A stretch of 29,240 nt of DNA from positions 1 to 29,240 of the forward strand of contig JAOXNS010222117.1 of NCBI GenBank assembly GCA_028571305.1, written 5' to 3'. Shown here in pieces: positions 1-11,660 of this stretch (position 1 is its first letter; each line of letters begins with the position of its first letter). The notes under the pieces were generated by a model, which saw only the letters and a list, made by a program, of their open reading frames with translations, made no database searches and was not told the DNA's origin. A program made the position numbers and the translations under genes. Source of the DNA: Magicicada cassinii. Lineage: Eukaryota > Arthropoda > Insecta > Hemiptera > Cicadidae.

Positions 1-405
1 GACAGAAGCGGACAAAAGGAAAATACTAGCTGTAGAGATGGATGCACTAAGGAGATCATGCAGAGTATCCAGGCGAGGGAAAATAAGAAATGAACAGATT
101 AGAGAAATGATAAATGTGTAACATCCAGTAGTAGATGAAATAGAAAGAAGACAGTTAATTTGGTTTGGAAATGTTAAACGGATGGGAGGAGAAATGTTGC
201 CAAAAATGATAATGGAATGGTTACCCTCGGAAAGAGGAAGAGGGGAAGACCCAGATGATCATGGGGAGAGAGTATCCAGAAAGCTCAAAGTGCGAGGAAT
301 CTGACAGGAGAACATTGTCACGACAAAAAATATTGGAGAGAAAGTCTGGAAATCGGACAGAGACGACAGACGCTATAAACCGATGTTATATATATGAAGC
401 AACTT
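1..405 (+). mobile_element. 3' end of a non-LTR retrotransposon (LINE), truncated by window edge
   Basis: Frame 2 reads through the typical carboxy end of an insect LINE ORF2. It starts TEADKRKILAVEMDALRRSC and continues with a VSRRGKIRNEQIREM block, then an ERRQLIWFGNVKRM block and LPKMIMEWLPSERGRG. This is the conserved C-terminal pattern 'LRR..RISRRDRIRN', 'RLQWFGHVRRM', 'PKKIMEW.P..RRGRPR' seen after the RT domain in many insect LINEs. In-frame stops lie at 119-121 and 302-304. After a frame change, the last codons read WRESLEIGQRRQTL and end at a stop at 376-378. The TA-rich run just past 390 may be the 3' tail. The element is an old, inactive copy. The catalytic part lies to the left of the window. 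The clade is not assigned. Confidence 0.85.
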
Positions 406-3400
406 GTAGAGATATCCTATAGAGTTCATTAGTTGATTTGTGCTGAGAGTTTTTTGTGTAACTTAGCTTCTATATAAATCCAAACTTAGCTTTTGCATAA
501 ATCTATACAACAAGAGAACATTTTTTTGTATACATTCTATGTTGTTATTATTTATTTCTATAAATTTGTTGAAAAATACTTAGGAAGAATTGTTACTACT
601 CACAAGAGCTTTTAAAATCAAAGTTTGGCACGTTTTTGAAGGCATACATCGTTAAATTATTAATTTGGATCTCCAAAGAAACTGTTAGGTTTTGTATGCA
701 ATAAATTAATTTAACACTAAACACAAAACTGACCATTATTTTATTAATTTTGTATTTTTTTTTCACATAATTTTATTAAGAGTACCTATATATTTTTAGC
801 TTAATGTATAATGTAAAGAAATACTTACTTTTTATACGTATTTTCATACTTAAATTTTTCAAATTATAAATATTTTTAATACATTTTATGGAAACATTAC
901 TCCACAAAATATATAACATAAGTATCAGTTTTTATGACGTGATTGCATTACAATGTTCACATTACCTTAACGTGATATGTTTTTTTTTTAATTTACATGA
1001 CGTTACTTGTCTTATTTGTTTACTTGTCTTGTATTTGTTTCTTTTCTTCCTAGATTCTGACATAGTCTATTACAATTGTTCGTCTGTGTAATAAGCATTG
1101 CATTTTATCGACAGAAGTAGACGTCCTACGAGTCCTCGTTACAGGTTGTTTTGGGTGTATCTACTTATTTCAGTACTACACGAAAACGTATATTAAAAGA
1201 GTTGACAGTAATGAATTGCATGTTGAAACTTAAAATTATTGGATGTGTTTTATTCTTGTACAGAACTCACGAAACAACTGCATCTTTGACGTACATGAGC
1301 GTTTTTTATTTAGGGAAAATAATATTTGATACTTAGTTTTATTTTTAATACTATAATTTTATGAATGAAATCTGTTTATTTTTAAAGTTGGTTTTTATCC
1401 TAATAAAGTCGATATAAATAAAAAAGGGAACACATTGATGTGATTACTTATATCTTTCTTATATTATTTTCCTTTTTTTTGTAATCAACAAGAAATAAGT
1501 AAAAATTCGTATTAAAATAACAAGGGGTTATTTTTAGAAATGACGTTACGGTTGTTTACTACAAACCTACGATTAAAACACTATCAGCACCTAGTTATTA
1601 AATTATAATTACAGAATTTCTGTAGATGTTAAATGCGCGATAAAAATACTTATCGTACATACCACAATAACATAAAAATGATTTTATATCTTTAAGGACA
1701 CACGTTTATAAAATAGTATTCGTTATATTTATAAAAAAATTAAAAATATACGCTGATCAAAAAGTGAGAACATAGAAATTTAGTATAACGTCCGTTTAAA
1801 GAAAATTGTTCTCCTTTAAATTTGAAATTGACTTTGATTTTCTATTACGTACTACCAAAGAACTAATTTGGAAGATTTCATTGTAGGGCCTCATACGATT
1901 CACTTGAGGCATTCTCCCCGTATCATTCATCATCCATTCATTTGTACAGGTTTTACAGGTTGTAGATATCACCTGATCATTAAAGCCAATAAATCAAACA
2001 CTTGATTCTGACGCTTTATATTAGCGAATGTTTGGTGTTAAGTATTTTTGCTTATTTTCGTTCCATAACTTACAGTCGGTGCCGTACGTCAAGTCTTTTT
2101 CACCACCTAACTAAGCATTTCCTACTAATTCTGTTTGCCATCGCTCTTAAAAAATCATTATTCCAAGATCCTCGAAAGCTCTTCCTTCTTTTTTCCTTTT
2201 GATGTCCATTTCAGATTCTCTTTGTCAGCTGACCTGAAACAATATACCTTCGATGGTCAGTGGGTGGACTGAAAGTATGACTTCAGGGGATTATGCAAAG
2301 TTTATAGAACCTCAGGTATTGCCATGTTCTGCACGAGTCCTGGTTTATTCAGCACTCAATATTCCAGCCAATCTTCTTCATTATTTCATTTCAGTTGCTT
2401 ATAATTGTTTATTTATATTCTATGTTACAAAGCAGTAAACGAACCTACTTTCAGTAGAATTTCTTTATATTCTGATTTCAATACGATAATTCAATACACT
2501 TTCTTGCACTTATAGTACAATATTAATATTAATTCACAAATATATTCAATCTTTACTCTCAAAGGCATTTAAAGTTTTGATATTTACTTTATAAAATATT
2601 TATTGCGTTTGTTTTATTGTTTTTTCTTACAAATCATTTACCTGACAATAAATTTTATTTCAATTATACGAGTTTTTTATGTAATACACATAAGTATGTA
2701 ATATTTAGTATACATTACAATTTTGTACGTTAAAACTTAAAAAATTAACAATTTCATAGATTTTGGGTCGAGAAGGAAGTCCTATTTACAGGCCTATTTA
2801 TGTCCTAATTATGGGCCCTACCATTAACACGCCTTATGTATTAGAGTGAATGTAAGTGAATAAGTAAATTTAAAAATCTGTGGATGAAGTTAACATTGTA
2901 AGTGTAGTAAAAGTTTGAAGTAACATTACCTTTTTTAATAAATAGCTGTGTAATTAATGATTTTCTGTGCAGGTGTTCTGATCAACTCGTCACTCCTCAG
3001 ATCGTGTCATTCATGTATGGGAACGCCATGTGTTCCCTTCAAGTTTAATTATTCATTTTCTAACGTAGTCTCAAGCTATATGATAACGTTTCTGTGTATT
3101 TATTTCTTTGGCTTTCCGGGTGGGTGAACCGGAACGCTCTAAACAAATGCTACTAACTTAAACTCAGTTTTCTTGAATCACCATTCAATCATTATGTATC
3201 GTAATTTGTTCAATAATTGACATATGTTTGTCATGTTTGCAATACGTAAGTGGTTGTATTTATTTATTATTTATTTTCTTATCTTTTTTCTGTATTTATT
3301 ATTAGGTGTAAGTACGCATCATCTTTCCACAGTGTCATTTTTCAAAGTGTCATTTTTCAAAGTGTCCCCTTCTTCATTCATTCTTCTTTCTTTACCAAGA

Positions 3401-3420
3401 TATTAAGATTTTCAAGAGTT
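406..3420. other. AT-rich stretch without a recognisable gene
   Basis: The short open frames here (888-1091, 1151-1336, 2002-2202, 2253-2438, 3224-3441) have low-complexity hydrophobic translations typical of AT-rich DNA and no family motif. A 15-bp unit containing 'catttttcaaagtgt' occurs twice in tandem near 3333-3362. The part around 1880-2350 is a little less AT-rich and could be an unrecognised old repeat. No promoter, RNA gene or splice-bounded exon was convincing. Confidence 0.6.
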
Positions 3421-3451
3421 GATAATAACCTGAACAAGTAAGGACGCCAAA

Positions 3452-3498
3452 GCGATGTGGAGATTACGCTGTATGGACTCAACGTATCTCCCCATCGC
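3452..3498. repeat. Short inverted repeat (13-bp stem, about 21-nt loop)
   Basis: Bases 3452-3464 (gcgatgtggagat) pair with 3486-3498 (atctccccatcgc) at 12 of 13 positions. The stem is GC-richer than its surroundings. At 47 nt in total it is shorter than a normal animal pre-microRNA hairpin. No polymerase III boxes or terminator run flank it, so the function is unknown. Confidence 0.6.
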
Positions 3499-3636
3499 AC
3501 AGTGCTTCCTTGGCAGAGATATTACTGCATGACCTCCAGTGAAGACAAGCATTGTACCAGATTCCACATAAACACTACACACTGCTGCAAACCTTAGACA
3601 ACACTCAGTGAGTACCTTTTCTGACCCTTAATTAAC

Positions 3637-3645
3637 TCTCTCTCG

Positions 3646-3682
<37 letters not shown>

Positions 3683-3702
3683 ACTATGTGTGTCTCTTCC
3701 TC

Positions 3703-3733
<31 letters not shown>
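3637..3733. repeat. Compound microsatellite (CT)n-(AC)n-spacer-(AC)n
   Basis: A (CT)n tract interrupted once by G (3637-3658) passes directly into (AC)n up to 3684. A spacer of about 20 bases containing a short TGTGTGT run follows, and then a second (AC)n tract at about 3706-3733. It is likely polymorphic in length. Confidence 0.95.
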
Positions 3734-3739
3734 ACTCTT

Positions 3740-4978
3740 ATGGCCACAGTAATACGTTTATTTGTTAGTGTAATTCTGAGAGCCATCGTTAATTACAAAA
3801 ATATATATTATTATAATATAAGACTAGAAAATTGAAGAATATTCTAAAATGAATAATAACTTTTTAATTATATAAGCAATTAACCCCCAGCAAAATCGAC
3901 AACACTTGTATGTATAAAATAAAGAATACCTTTGGATAGATTAGATAAATTACACATTAGTATGCCTCTTTCCTGATTTGACTATATCATGACAATTTTT
4001 TTTAAAACCGGTACACCAGTCCTACAAACGTAACAGTGGTTTCCTCAAACGAAGGAGATCAATTTATATATTTATGATATATATGTTACATAAACAATTA
4101 TGTTAATTGCCATTGTCATAAATACAAAATTATTGATGAAATTGTACATGTTAAGAAATTAAGTCATTTTAACTAGATAATGCAGAATTTCTGATACTTA
4201 AACATTTTTGGAAATGGTGACTCATTTTGCGGTGAACTTCACTAATTTAGACGTCAGGCAGACAAAGGGCAGTAAAACTTCTGGCTTTATATGCATATAA
4301 CATTAGTGTTACATAGTGCTCCAAAAATTACTATTTCCATGGCATAAATTAATATCCTAATCAGAGACACAAACCGTTCATATCCAAAAGCGTTTTCCCT
4401 TCTTTAAGCCCTTCATCCGCACTTGTCCCGATGTTCTCATCATCGTTGAGGTTTTCTGTTTTTTCCGTTAAAAAATCCCATTTTTACAGACCTCGTATGC
4501 CTTGTTTCAAATGCACGAGTGTCATATCAATGAGATCAATGAGTCATATCAAGGAGGCACATTTTTGTTCTTTTAAGTAGAATTCCAGATTATTTTGTTA
4601 AATATAATGACGTAAGTGAAAAATTTACACAGAAATGTAATACACAAACAGTATTTATGTTTCTAATCTCTAAAACCGTACAATTCGCCAGACAAACTTC
4701 AGGGTTGTTATGGCGGTAGACTAAAACATGTTTACGTTTGAGCAAAAAGGAAATAGGACGTGAACCAAATTGAAACATGTCATGAAAATTTCTATAAGAC
4801 AAAAAAATATAACGATGTTTCAAAGTAATTAAATTTTTATTTTCATCACAGAAATGAATACGAAACAAACAGTTATACATCTATAAAATTTAAAAATAAG
4901 CATATTTTACAGACCTTATTTTTCTTCTGCATCACTAGCCTTATTCTTTATAATCAATTTCCTTTTTCATGTTTTCAG
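3740..4978. other. AT-rich stretch without a recognisable gene
   Basis: The longest frame is a 96-codon minus-strand frame at 4590-4880. Its translation shows no domain, signal or repeat that I recognise, and frames of this length are expected by chance in 29 kb of DNA read in six frames. The last bases before 4979 form a pyrimidine-rich, acceptor-like run. Confidence 0.55.
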
Positions 4979-5063
4979 GACACAAATGAAGATGGGGTCA
5001 TTGTGCTCGTGTACGCATCGAAGACAACCACATTCCATACGTTGTTTAATCTTGTAATATCAG
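4979..5063 (+). other. Candidate internal exon of an unknown host gene
   Basis: A pyrimidine-rich tract ending ttttcatgttttcag precedes 4979, and the segment ends with a donor-like cag/gtataa at 5061-5069. The 85 bases between them are less AT-rich than the flanks. They are open in one frame, read from the acceptor as DTNEDGVIVLVYASKTTTFH and then TLFNLVIS. I do not recognise the peptide, and no neighbouring exon can be tied to it. The evidence is splice-site shape, composition and an open frame only. AT-rich introns throw up many false acceptors, so it may be a chance arrangement or an unknown repeat. Confidence 0.25.
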
Positions 5064-5069
5064 GTATAA

Positions 5070-8000
5070 TGAACGGTCTCTCATTAACTGTTTAAAATGT
5101 TTACTTTAATAAAAGATTGAGGTTAGATTTCACGGACGACATGACGAATCAAGTACACCAAACAGACGCAATCTTTTAAAGTCGGAATTTTAAATAACAA
5201 CTCTTTTCTCAATATTTTTCCAACACGTTTCATTTTTGTTGTTGTTGTTTTTTGTATGTTATTATTATTTGTATATATATTATTTATTTAGGCCTATTTA
5301 CCCAACATTTTGCTCATTCTATGGTGTGGTATAGTCGATATAAAGACAAAATGCCCGTACAGGCCTAGTTTCAGCTTTACTGTTGGAGATTCCTTCTCAC
5401 AGAATGGTAGACTTTTTGACCTTAGTAATATTAATAAAACCTGGTTGTCAAACAAAAACGATTATTGACCAAATCAGACGAACCGCTAATTCCCCACCAC
5501 TGTAGATTTGCCAAAAAAATGTAAGATATTTTCAAAAAAATTAAAAGTTTTTAATAAGAAAATTTTTGTATTATAAAAAAAACATTATTTCACTAGACCT
5601 GTGATTGAAAATATGATAAGATAAAGCCATAACGTTATTGTACACATCTCCTATAATTGTTGGGGCATCTGGATAGAATGGAGGCTTGACAGTTACCTAA
5701 AGTAGCATATAGAACTGTCCAGCTCATCAAAATATAGTCCTTATTAAAGAAGAAAGTAAATATTTATTATATCTGTAACAAAAAGAGTATCATATTTATA
5801 TCTAGTTTGAAGGCCTCAAAAATAAGTAAACAAAACTATTAGCAAAAAATTCAAATGATTTATAAAACCGAATTCATGAATTTTTTAATAAAAGAAAATG
5901 TTTTCTTTTAAAAGCTGTAACTATGCAATTACACGTTCCTGCTTTAAACATATGGTATATTCATAAATTTAAGACAAGGTTAAAGTGAGTTGTCTATTTA
6001 TTTTACTTTAAAAATTGTATTTTAAAAATGCGTTTGTTCAATATTTTGATTAATATTAATTAATAGTCCTCTGCAATAAAATAGCGTAAGTGTTAAACAG
6101 TAATATCATTCGTATTTTCATGATTACAAGTAACATATACACAGCGCCCATCAATTATAATTCTTTAGAAATTAAGGCATTTTTTTAACAGTCCTTTTGT
6201 ACAATTTACGAAGATACATTTTCAGAGGCTCGACTGGGACTCAATAAAGATGTCTCTTTGTAGAATGTGGAAAACGTTTGGTGTTATCAAAAATAAAACA
6301 CTTTATAATCTTAAATCGTATTTTTCTTTATGAAAACTTCCTTTTAAAGGATTGTAAAACTTCCTTTTATAAAGGATTGTAAATGAGATTAACCAACTTT
6401 TTATGTTGAAAAACTAGTTTTTCTGGCTTAACAAATTCATATTACTTTGAACTGTGCTTATTTTCTCCTGGTGCTACTTTCATCGTCAAGTCGTCCTGCG
6501 TAATGCAATCACGTTCCTAAAATATTTCATACTGTACTTTAATTTTAATTATTATTAATCAGTTGCTATACAGAGATCTGTATCATAAACAATTTTAAGA
6601 AATAAACTGTATGTAAGTCTTGAAAAACAATCGCTTTTTTATTTTAAATTAAGTGAGCATCATAAACTTCTTCCAGTACTTTTTTACATTAACACCAGAA
6701 AACACATCAGATACTTATAGCGCCAAGCAATGTAAATAAATAATATGCGGTGGGATCTGTCTACTTAACAGAATATATCAGAATCATTTGAATACAGATA
6801 TGCACGGAATTGCAATTTCTATTTTTACACTAGCATCGAAAGATTCGTATTTCTAAAAGGAAATTATACAGTATACTATTACACTTGTCGAGTAATTAAG
6901 TTTGGAGCAGAAAACGGGTTTATATGTACATAACATAATAAAAGAAAAAGTATTATCACAAAACACAGGCTTATAAACAAATCATATAACAACGAGAATA
7001 TTGTGAAATTAATGAGGATGGAAGCGTATATAATAGAGAAATAAAGAAACATACTTCCTAAATTAATTAACAACAGACAGTTCTGAATTAATTTCACTGA
7101 ATAAGCAATATCTGTTCATAGGACCAGCTTACTAAAACCACACAGAGCAGTTACTAAATCACACTAAAACACACTGAAACTGCTATTTTATTATGTAGAA
7201 TATTTATAAGTTAGTATACAACTTATACGAATATTTTTATTGACGGTAAAGTGAAAATTTACATGCTCAGATTATCTACATCTAGTCATCTCAAACGCGG
7301 TCTCCCAAACTTTCTCTTTTTTCAAAACGTAAGTCAGACTTTTATAACACTTCGTTTTCATTCATTCTGTGTACACGATTAATATGTTCAGCTTGATTTT
7401 ATGTAATATAACCACTAACTGAACAAATGTGCAGGACATCTCTGCACATGTCAGAGACAATCTTTTCCTACACAAACTCTTGACACACTAATGAAAATGT
7501 ATTCTTTAGCCTTAAGTCTTCTAAAACGTTTGTAGACAGAAGACTCTATAAAGTAATTATTTTATAAAAATTTATATTACATTTTCCTTCTCATTGTTTT
7601 CGTAATGATGGGTGCATACGATTAATTAATATCTTGTCAACTGTATAATATCTTTACTGACAGTAGAGTTATGAAAAAACATACTTTGAAAACCAGTAAA
7701 GAGAAACCTGTTTAAACAATTTTCTACGATTCCCATCTATGGTCTATTAAGTTTTTAAGGTATTGTCAATAGCAATATTTTACCGATCTATTGTTATCAG
7801 TGGAGTAAGACACTATCGGAAAAACATTAAACAATATGTCGACAAACTACACTTTTTTCTGAGTTGTGTGGAGGCTATTTCATCAGAGGGCTTTTTCTCA
7901 CTTTTTTCTCAGAGTAGAAGCTTTGAGGCTTTTCACTCTACTGCGTCACAGTCTGTATTAAAATAAAAATTTCTTTGATGGTTGATTCGGTCAATTTGAC

Positions 8001-9190
8001 TGTAACATTGTATGTACTGAAAGCTTTACTTTTCCGGCAGAGTTTTATTAAGCTCATAACTTCCTACTGCAACAGGATTTCATGAGAAATAAGGAATAGG
8101 TTTACCTTTTGACTACTGATTTTGAATATTGCAGAAACCATATTGTTATCATCTTTGTAATATTTCAAACATTTTAAAAACTTGGAAAAATTGTTTTTGG
8201 TATATCTAAAAATTAACAGATAGGCTAACTGTAAGTGCCTCTATAAAACATTATTGATGTATTCTATGCTTTCATTTTTACTGCAATTCACACTAAATAT
8301 TCATATTAAAAATAACCTTACACACAAACTAAATGTTAACTTCTGCAAATCATTGTTATGATTCAGCTTCAGAAATACCATCAGAAAAACCTTCATAAAT
8401 ACAAAAAGAATTAATTCTATTAGAAATCGATTTCTCAAAAATTTAATCTCATCATCTAAATACTTAAATGGGCCTAGATGTATATTTGCATAGTATGTTT
8501 AATATAGCTTTTCAACTCCACGTCAAGAAAAAAAATTAATTCCCAACCTTTTAAAACTATTAACATGTAAATTCTTAATTTTTATTTGTTAACACCTATC
8601 ACGTTTACTTAGTCGTAAATAATACAAAAGACCTAAATTTTTACTAGACATATAAGAAACGTTCGCAGTCTTGTCAACAAGAAATCTGTTGAGTCAAACA
8701 GAATATGTCGCCATCCGCTTTACTTGTATATAAAGTTGTCCACAAACACGGTAATGACCCTGGCACTTTCATTCATTAAAATGTACAGCATTCACAAAAA
8801 GGTCCACCTCAGTCGTCACTCATTGTTGCCGGTCGCGTGTACTTTGTTATAACGCAGTTTTCATGTCTGTTTCAGGATATCGATCGTCGAGCACGTAAAC
8901 ATTAGTGTGTGATTGTTTATTTTTACGACTGTCCCTGAGCCTATCACATTGGTATCTTGTTTCGTCTCATACTCGTTAAAAAGTCATGGAAGATCTAGTT
9001 TTCGTGACGTTAAAACAAGACACACCAAAATTACTCGTTATTCCTGTTCGTTTGTAGTGTCTTTTTTGTTTCTCGTTAAAAATTGATTAAAATGTATCAA
9101 TTTCATATCAAAACAATCGTAACTTATGAGGACTATTCTAAAATTAACCTCCAGTTCCCTGATATAGGTATACCAAATTCCGTGTACTTC
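5070..9190. other. AT-rich stretch without a recognisable gene
   Basis: Only scattered short frames occur here (for example 6879-7097 on minus and 7763-7966 on plus), without family motifs. A recent-looking tandem duplication lies at 6333-6380. Near 8727 there is a TATATAAAG string and near 8807 an initiator-like TCAGTC, but the spacing does not fit a core promoter. Nothing else could be supported. Confidence 0.55.
6333..6380. repeat. Two-copy tandem duplication (23 and 25 bp)
   Basis: The unit at 6333-6355 starts aaaacttccttttaaagg and is followed directly by a copy at 6356-6380. The second copy differs mainly by a two-base TA insertion. This looks like a local slippage or repair duplication. 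Confidence 0.85.
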
Positions 9191-9203
9191 AAAGGCTCGA
9201 ATT

Positions 9204-9440
9204 TCAATGAAGTTCACAGACTGGAATAGCGCTCGACCGTGCGCGTACTCGATTGGTGGCCGAATTCAGACCAGGGCTAAATCGCTGCATTGAGTACCCT
9301 TGGACGATGGTCAAACTGGCGACCCACCACGCTGTCACACCACTGAAGATCTCACTAATGGCGTCAACTCTAGGGCGAGTACCTAAAAGGCAGCGTTTTT
9401 CGACGACGGACCATACAATTGATGCAAAGATATAAGTGTC
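9204..9440. other. GC-raised island of unknown origin
   Basis: This stretch is clearly richer in GC and CpG than the surrounding DNA and is open on both strands: 99 codons on minus across 9204-9503 and 60 codons on plus across 9253-9435. The minus reading contains VDAISEIFSGVTAWWVASLT and, further on, GYSMQRFSPGLNSATN. Neither translation matches a family I recognise. It could be a transposon fragment, a retroposed host sequence or a regulatory island. No poly-A tail, terminal repeat or target duplication was seen. Confidence 0.35.
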
Positions 9441-9509
9441 TGCGTTGCGCTGGTGATTTGGTGTAAGTGTAATAGTATAGACATGTATGTAACTTTTGCA
9501 CATAATAAA

Positions 9510-10160
9510 ACATTTTTCTAAATTTCTTTATCTGACAATAGGAAGTTAATTCTGCAAAAAAATTTTAACTTACAAAAAAAAATAGAACACAATGTTTCAC
9601 CGCTATCCAAAAATTATTTTATTGGCCCTTTAGTATATATATCGAGACGTGTCAACCGATGTAAAAAGAAAAGGGACACGACGGAGCACAGAATGTCCCG
9701 TCTTGAGGTCATCAGTATCCGTACGTACATATTCGTTTCGACACTGGACAAAGAGAGTATGACATTGTATGCTAAATTAATATACAGCACTTATACTGTT
9801 AACTTTATTCTAAAGAACTGATAGCGGTAACCACTAAAACAACCATTCAAACACGACACGAGTTTTTTTTCTTTCATTATCTTACCTGAAATAAATTATT
9901 ATATCTGTTACGCCAGTATAAACTTTCTATATTATGTCGAAGCCCTATATTTATTTCTTCTGTAGAAACAGTTTTGTCACAAAGTAGTCACAGATTTTTA
10001 AAAGTTAGATTCGCCTGTCAGCAGTTCAATTTTGAGAATAAGTAGTAGACCTGGGTTCACCAACTTTAGTAAAATGAAAAGGTTACGCAATCCTAAATTT
10101 TAAAATAGACATAATTAACTACGTTTATTTGAACTGTGGTGTTATCAAAGGATACTGCGT
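9510..10160. other. AT-rich stretch without a recognisable gene
   Basis: No open frame of note occurs. A slightly GC-richer patch at 9640-9740 contains several CpGs but shows no motif that I can name. Confidence 0.5.
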
Positions 10161-10167
10161 CTGTGTG

Positions 10168-10270
10168 GGTTATATTGCGAGTTCTGTAGCATCACACCCT
10201 TCGTTTGAGAAGGTCCAAGATTAAAATCTTTGGGAAGTCGTTTTTCGGTAGTCTCGGCAAAGTAATGACA
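10168..10270 (+). repeat. Possible degenerate tRNA-derived SINE
   Basis: The order of elements resembles the head of insect tRNA-derived SINEs. A tRNA-like start at about 10168 is followed by 'gcatcacacccttcg' and then a degenerate B-box-like 'ggtccaagattaaaatctt' at about 10212-10230, which compares with the usual GGTCCCGGGTTCAAATCCC. The B box has lost its GTTCGA core, so the call rests on spacing and overall resemblance only. Confidence 0.25.
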
Positions 10271-10441
10271 ATGTTCTCCGTTGACCATCGTTTGGTTATT
10301 TGTTATTCCGTGTCCTGAAAGTTTACGTCCGAATAGGCCGTATGCTCACTCTGTGTCATCACGCATTAGTTACAATTAATAAATGATAAATTTATTATTA
10401 CAATTTAATTGATAAATTAATGTAAGCTTCTTATTTTTTCT

Positions 10442-10892
10442 GCGGACAAGTGGAGCACTACTGCGGTGTTAAATACTAAAAATTACAACCAAATCAACCA
10501 CAAAATACGTGATGTGTTAAGCCAACGATTAACAAAACTTTGCGAAAGATCCGACGGGGAATGTGGCGCACAAGACATAACGACTCGTCAAACAATCTTC
10601 CTTGCCTTAAGAGGTAAAGACTATCGTGCGTTGCTATGAGGCATAACTGCCCCCCCCCCCATCTTTACTGTGTTCCTAAGATCCAGGCGCACATGTGACT
10701 GACGTTCACTTATGTACGGGACTCGACGCATTTTTTGGAGAAATTCAAAAATGTTGAGGTGAGACCTGATGACATCTTGGTCAGCTTTGACGTAGTGTCG
10801 TTGTTCACCATGGTTCCTTACAGGCTACTTTGGAACATATAAACAATCTTCCAGAGTTTTACTCAAGTAGGAAAAGTTTCACTAAATTTTAG
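10442..10892 (+). mobile_element. Penelope-like element, reverse transcriptase fragment (broken)
   Basis: Three successive open stretches give the first half of a Penelope-like RT in the right order. The first (from 10442) reads ADKWSTTAVLNTKNYNQ, matching the family's 'ADKGN.TVVL...Y' start, and runs on to PPPHLYCVPKIQ, matching 'RPPRLYGLPKIHK'. The second (from 10714) reads VRDSTHFLEKFKNVEVRPDD and then ILVSFDVVSLFT. The latter is RT motif A, whose SFDVVSLFT carries the first catalytic aspartate. The third (from about 10821) reads QATLEHINNLPEFYSS. The piece carries at least two frame changes and internal stops, so it is inactive. The catalytic 'ADD' block and the GIY-YIG endonuclease are not found in this segment. 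A 10-11 base run of C at 10650-10660 sits in the codons for the prolines before HLY. Confidence 0.85.
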
Positions 10893-11660
10893 GATTTGGT
10901 TAGATTGAAACAGTCTAGTTACATTCCAAAACTATTATAAAAAAATTGCAGAATTTTTAATTAGTCAGGTTTTTTTGTAAAAGAACGTATTTCTCTTATT
11001 TTCATTACGTAAATATATTGGTAATCCGTGTAGTCATACATCTTAAAATACTTTTATTACTACGAAGCATGTTGTGAAACCGACAGATGTTGTAAGTAAT
11101 AAAATCACAAAAAGTAATTACAAACACAATTACAAGAAATATAAAACAAGCCAGGTCGTCTCAAAAAACAGTTACTACATCTCGTAGCATTAAACTAGGA
11201 CTATACGATTGTATGGTTGTAAACATAAAAAAAATATTGTGCAACCACTCTAAAAGTGAGACGTAAAAGAAATATAACGAATTTATCAAAGTAACGCAAC
11301 TTTCTTTTCATCTTCTCGCTGTAAATGTGTGGCGTAGAATAACGTAACGCAAAGCTTTCGTTACATAAGAGGTATAACTTCTATTCTATAATAAGGCTAT
11401 TGACTCTCCAGGATTTTATAATCACACGCTAGGCATTGTCATCATCAAAATGGTATTCTTGTGTCAGAAAAACATTGGGGGCTGATAATACTATACTGTA
11501 TACAAATTTGTTACTACCGCATTGTGCAAGTCAGATTCAGTGTACATGTAAATTACAATCAGCTAGTTGAATTTAATATTAAAAATTGGGGGTATCTATG
11601 ACGTAATGTTGCCCCAGCAGAATTCAAGAATTCATTCATATTTATCGTCGCAGCTCTCTA
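10893..11660. other. AT-rich stretch after the Penelope-like fragment
   Basis: If the Penelope-like element were colinear, the rest of its RT would lie here, but I see no RT motif. The stretch is AT-rich with dense stops in all frames. It may have replaced the missing part of the element or be unrelated DNA. Confidence 0.45.

Noticed and set aside
3224-3441. Overlapping plus-strand open frames as a small membrane protein
   Set aside because: The hydrophobic translations come from T-rich DNA, and the tandem FKVS words only reflect the 15-bp repeat.
4590-4880. 96-codon minus-strand open frame as a host gene
   Set aside because: No domain, no codon pattern or splice signals; frames of this length are expected by chance in this much DNA.
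7840-7945. Repeated 'cacttttttct...gaggct' as a tandem repeat
   Set aside because: Only short T-rich words are shared; it does not extend into a real duplication.
8720-9060. TATA-like gtatataaag with an initiator-like tcagtc and a 23-codon frame from 8985 as a promoter and gene
   Set aside because: The spacing between the TATA string and any initiator is wrong, and the frame is too short and unsupported.
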